Shown one piece after another: positions 7,893 to 9,565 of a DNA stretch of 9,565 nt. Source of the DNA: an uncultured Eubacteriales bacterium (GTDB lineage: Bacteria; Bacillota; Clostridia; Oscillospirales; Acutalibacteraceae). Location: contig CAQZPH010000011.1 in the NCBI GenBank assembly GCA_948933715.1, positions 17,056 through 26,620 of the forward strand, given 5' to 3'. Made by a program: the position numbers and the translations under genes. A model generated the notes under the pieces. The model was not told where the DNA came from. It was given only the letters and a program-made list of their open reading frames with translations, and did no database searches. Each line of letters opens with the position of its first letter. The first letter of the stretch is position 1.

Positions 7893-7899
7893 CCCCTCC
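7893..7899 (-). promoter_or_regulatory. ribosome binding site supporting the TTG start of clpP
   Basis: GGAGGGG on the minus strand, with the GGAGG core seven bases before TTG at 7885-7887. It is over 30 bases from the next ATG (7858-7860), too far to serve it. It therefore supports initiation at TTG. Confidence 0.7.
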
Positions 7900-7916
7900 A
7901 TCTAAAATAAACCAAC

Positions 7917-7947
7917 AACTTAAATAATTAACACTAATTATTTAGTT
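7917..7947 (-). repeat. A/T-rich inverted repeat between tig and clpP
   Basis: Perfect 10-base arms (TAAATAATTA and TAATTATTTA) at 7921-7930 and 7935-7944 flank a 4-base spacer. With one bulged base the pairing extends by AAC/GTT on the outside. The repeat sits in the 77-base gap between the tig stop and the clpP start. With no G-C pairs in the core and no U-run beyond it, it is a poor intrinsic terminator. It could be an attenuator, an operator for a dimeric repressor, or a by-product of A/T-rich composition. Confidence 0.4.
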
Positions 7948-7964
7948 TATACAGATTTAAAAAA

Positions 7965-9071
7965 TTATTTTTTTATACAGTGTTCACGCAAGAAATCTAC
8001 TGCTTTTTCTGCAGCCATATCAAGAGTTAAATCTTTCTCATTTATAATTTCTTTAATTTTCTCTACATCCATCTTATAATTCTCTGCAAAAGATTTATAT
8101 CTTTCTTCTAATTCTTCAGGTGTAGCTTTTAACCCTTCAATTTCCGCTATTTTATCAAGCGCTAACCTTAATTTAACTTGTTTTTCTGCCTGTGGCCTAA
8201 ATTGGTTTTTAAAAGTCTTTTCATCCATTCCAGTATACTTCATATAAGTATCTAGGCTCAATCCTTGTGCTTGCAGTTTATGCGCAAATTCATGAATAAT
8301 TTCATTTACTTTGTTTTCAAACATTGCCTCAGGAATTTCTGCTTTTAAAAGAGCAATAGTTTTATCAATCATTTGATCATCTGCATCCATATCAGCTTCT
8401 CTTTTTTTTAGGTCAAAAAGCTGCTTTTTAATTGACTCTTTATACTCATCAAGAGTATCAAATTCGCTAACATCCTTTACAAACTCATCATCTAGTTCTG
8501 GCAATTCGCGATTTTTTATCTCGTGTAACTTAATTTTAAATACAGCCGGTTTACCAGCCAATGTTTTTTCTTGGTATTCTTCTGGGAAAGTGACATTAAC
8601 ATCGAATTCATCATTTTCTTTATGCCCGATCATCTGATCTTCAAATCCAGGAATAAATTGCCCACTACCAAGTGTTAGACTGTAATTTTCAGCCTCTCCT
8701 CCAGGGAAGGCTTCCCCATCTACAAAACCTTTGAAATCAAAAACTACTATATCTCCATTTTGTGAATTTCTATCACTAACAGTAATAATTCTTGAATTTC
8801 TTTCTCTAACTTTTTCTATTTCTTTATTAACATCTTCATCTGTAACTTCAACTGGTTTATGCTCTACTTCTATACCCTTATAATTTTCTATTTCCACTTC
8901 AGGTTTAACTGTTACAACAGCTTTAAAAGCAAATCCATCTTTTCCGATTTTTAAAACGTCAAAATCTATTTTATCATTAATTACGTCTAATCCTGCTTCA
9001 TCTATGGCTTCTTCTAATGCTTTTGGATACACATTATTTACAGCATCTTCATAGAAAACATTTTCACCATA
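7965..9071 (-). CDS. tig: trigger factor, 5'-truncated at a chimeric join
   Basis: Ribosome-associated chaperone and peptidyl-prolyl cis-trans isomerase that protects nascent chains at the exit tunnel. The visible 368 codons cover the end of the N-terminal region (from YGENVFYEDA), the FKBP-type isomerase domain (about residues 100-188, including GDIVVFDFKGFVDG and GQFIPGFEDQMIG) and the helical substrate-binding C-terminal domain to the natural stop. Roughly the first 60 residues are absent, including the ribosome-docking GFRKG-type loop. Family similarity ends at about 9071, and upstream sequence belongs to polC in another frame. An internal GTG at 9032 could serve as a start in an automated call but encodes a valine in the middle of the domain and is not a natural start. 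The gene heads the tig-clpP-clpX cluster, as in many Firmicutes. The identity is firm; the truncation is probably an artefact of the join. Confidence 0.95.
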   Translation of the reverse strand, partial: YGENVFYEDAVNNVYPKALEEAIDEAGLDVINDKIDFDVLKIGKDGFAFKAVVTVKPEVEIENYKGIEVEHKPVEVTDEDVNKEIEKVRERNSRIITVSDRNSQNGDIVVFDFKGFVDGEAFPGGEAENYSLTLGSGQFIPGFEDQMIGHKENDEFDVNVTFPEEYQEKTLAGKPAVFKIKLHEIKNRELPELDDEFVKDVSEFDTLDEYKESIKKQLFDLKKREADMDADDQMIDKTIALLKAEIPEAMFENKVNEIIHEFAHKLQAQGLSLDTYMKYTGMDEKTFKNQFRPQAEKQVKLRLALDKIAEIEGLKATPEELEERYKSFAENYKMDVEKIKEIINEKDLTLDMAAEKAVDFLREHCIKK

Positions 9072-9565
9072 ATGGTATCCGTAAAATCCGTCACATCAAA
9101 CATCAACAGGGTCTTCTCGTTTTTGAGCTCCCTGCTGTCAAAACGGATGATCTTCCCCCTTATGACCACCTCGCCGATCTCGCCTATGATATCCTCGATG
9201 GGCATGGCCTCCTCCTCGATGTCACGTCCGTATATGACATCCGGATTATCCGAGCGCTTCACAGGACGCACAAATTCACCCTTCTTAAAGCCCCGTCTCT
9301 CTCTCTTCTCAAACCCGGATCCGTTTGCTGGACGCAATGTCCCGCCGCCCTGGCCCTGGACAGAGACCGCAGGATTCCCCTCTCCGCTCTTTCCTTTTCC
9401 CTGCTGTTCCTTCGCCCTTGTGTTCTGCATGGCGGCTTGTCCGCCTTCCTTCTGCCAGTCCCCGGTCCCGGCATCCGGGGACGCTCGCCTGGCTCTCGCC
9501 ACAATCTCCGCCACCTGTCCCGCTATCTTCAGATCATCCTCCTGCCGATTGAGATCCTCCTGTTT
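9038..9565 (-). CDS. polC: DNA polymerase III PolC-type alpha subunit, internal fragment
   Basis: Piece of the Gram-positive replicative polymerase that carries both polymerase and 3'-5' exonuclease activity. The frame is open from the window edge (beginning KQEDLNRQEDDLKIAGQ) to a stop at 9038-9040. It holds the end of the N-terminal domain, a Gly/Gln/Arg/Lys-rich linker of low complexity, and the first part of the OB fold: SDNPDVIYGRDIEEEAMPIE, then VIRGKI, TLLMFDVTDFTD and IMVKMF. The latter resembles the TLLIFKVTDYTNSILVKMF region of the Bacillus enzyme. Native polC sequence ends at the Phe codon at 9056-9058. The last five codons and the stop come from tig read out of frame. The exonuclease, polymerase and later domains are missing. 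G+C content and codon use (many GCC, GGC, ATC and CTC-type codons) differ sharply from the other genes, and tract composition recalls Lachnospiraceae. The OB region is recognised with good confidence; the linker alone would not be. Confidence 0.8.
   Translation of the reverse strand, partial: KQEDLNRQEDDLKIAGQVAEIVARARRASPDAGTGDWQKEGGQAAMQNTRAKEQQGKGKSGEGNPAVSVQGQGGGTLRPANGSGFEKRERRGFKKGEFVRPVKRSDNPDVIYGRDIEEEAMPIEDIIGEIGEVVIRGKIIRFDSRELKNEKTLLMFDVTDFTDTIMVKMFSMKML
9056..9071. other. chimeric junction between tig and polC, 16-base shared stretch
   Basis: The minus-strand sequence TATGGTGAAAATGTTT is sensible coding sequence for both neighbours in different frames. It reads Tyr-Gly-Glu-Asn-Val in trigger factor and Met-Val-Lys-Met-Phe in PolC. 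On the low-coordinate side everything is A/T-rich trigger factor; on the other side everything is G/C-rich polC. The two genes run in the same direction. This pattern is typical of template switching or a false join at a short identical stretch. Confidence 0.8.

Noticed and set aside
7965..9032. Trigger factor starting naturally at GTG 9032 as a ribosome-independent variant
   Set aside because: In-frame trigger factor similarity continues upstream of this codon to about 9071 with no ribosome binding site before the GTG, so this is an interrupted gene rather than a short variant.
9038..9071. A natural PolC ending in SMKML as a short stand-alone protein
   Set aside because: The last five codons are trigger factor sequence read out of frame, and the stop is incidental to the join. 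No natural short PolC form of this kind is known to me.
9259..9552. Long open frames on the opposite strand and another frame of the G/C-rich segment
   Set aside because: They overlap the recognisable PolC reading frame, have Arg/Pro/Ser-rich composition typical of antisense or shifted reading of G/C-rich DNA, and match no family.

Overview
This window reads as the genome of a low-GC Firmicute, most likely an uncultured member of the Clostridia. The coding sequence is strongly A/T-biased, the ribosome binding sites are purine-rich and Gram-positive in type, and the genes appear in the order tig-clpP-clpX-lon-ysxC, which is known from that phylum. All genes lie on the minus strand, so transcription runs from high to low coordinates. 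No mobile element, CRISPR array, RNA gene or new defence-like system is visible. This is mostly a housekeeping region.

Layout in the direction of transcription: bases 9565 to about 9056 hold a fragment of polC (Gram-positive DNA polymerase III) that is visibly richer in G+C than everything else. At 9056-9071 it changes abruptly into the gene for trigger factor, which therefore lacks its N-terminal ribosome-binding domain. Next come clpP and clpX (14 bases apart), lon and ysxC (end to end), then dacF (D-alanyl-D-alanine carboxypeptidase) and pgi (glucose-6-phosphate isomerase). The last 47 bases after pgi hold no gene.

The central five genes form a protein quality-control cluster. Trigger factor folds nascent chains, ClpX unfolds substrates and feeds them to the ClpP peptidase, Lon is an independent ATP-dependent protease, and YsxC is a GTPase for large ribosomal subunit assembly. 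Inverted repeats occupy the tig-clpP, clpX-lon and ysxC-dacF gaps, while the short clpP-clpX and lon-ysxC junctions have none. This suggests transcription units tig | clpP-clpX | lon-ysxC | dacF | pgi, with possible read-through. Two of the hairpins contain G-U pairs that are compatible only with minus-strand RNA.

The most notable observation is the tig/polC join. A 16-base stretch at the join is sensible coding sequence for both genes in different frames, and G+C content shifts at the same point. A chimeric join made during library preparation or assembly is the simplest explanation. Smaller points are a TTG start giving ClpP a short propeptide, a better-supported internal start for ysxC, and an unusual Cys-Cys just before the catalytic serine motif of DacF.
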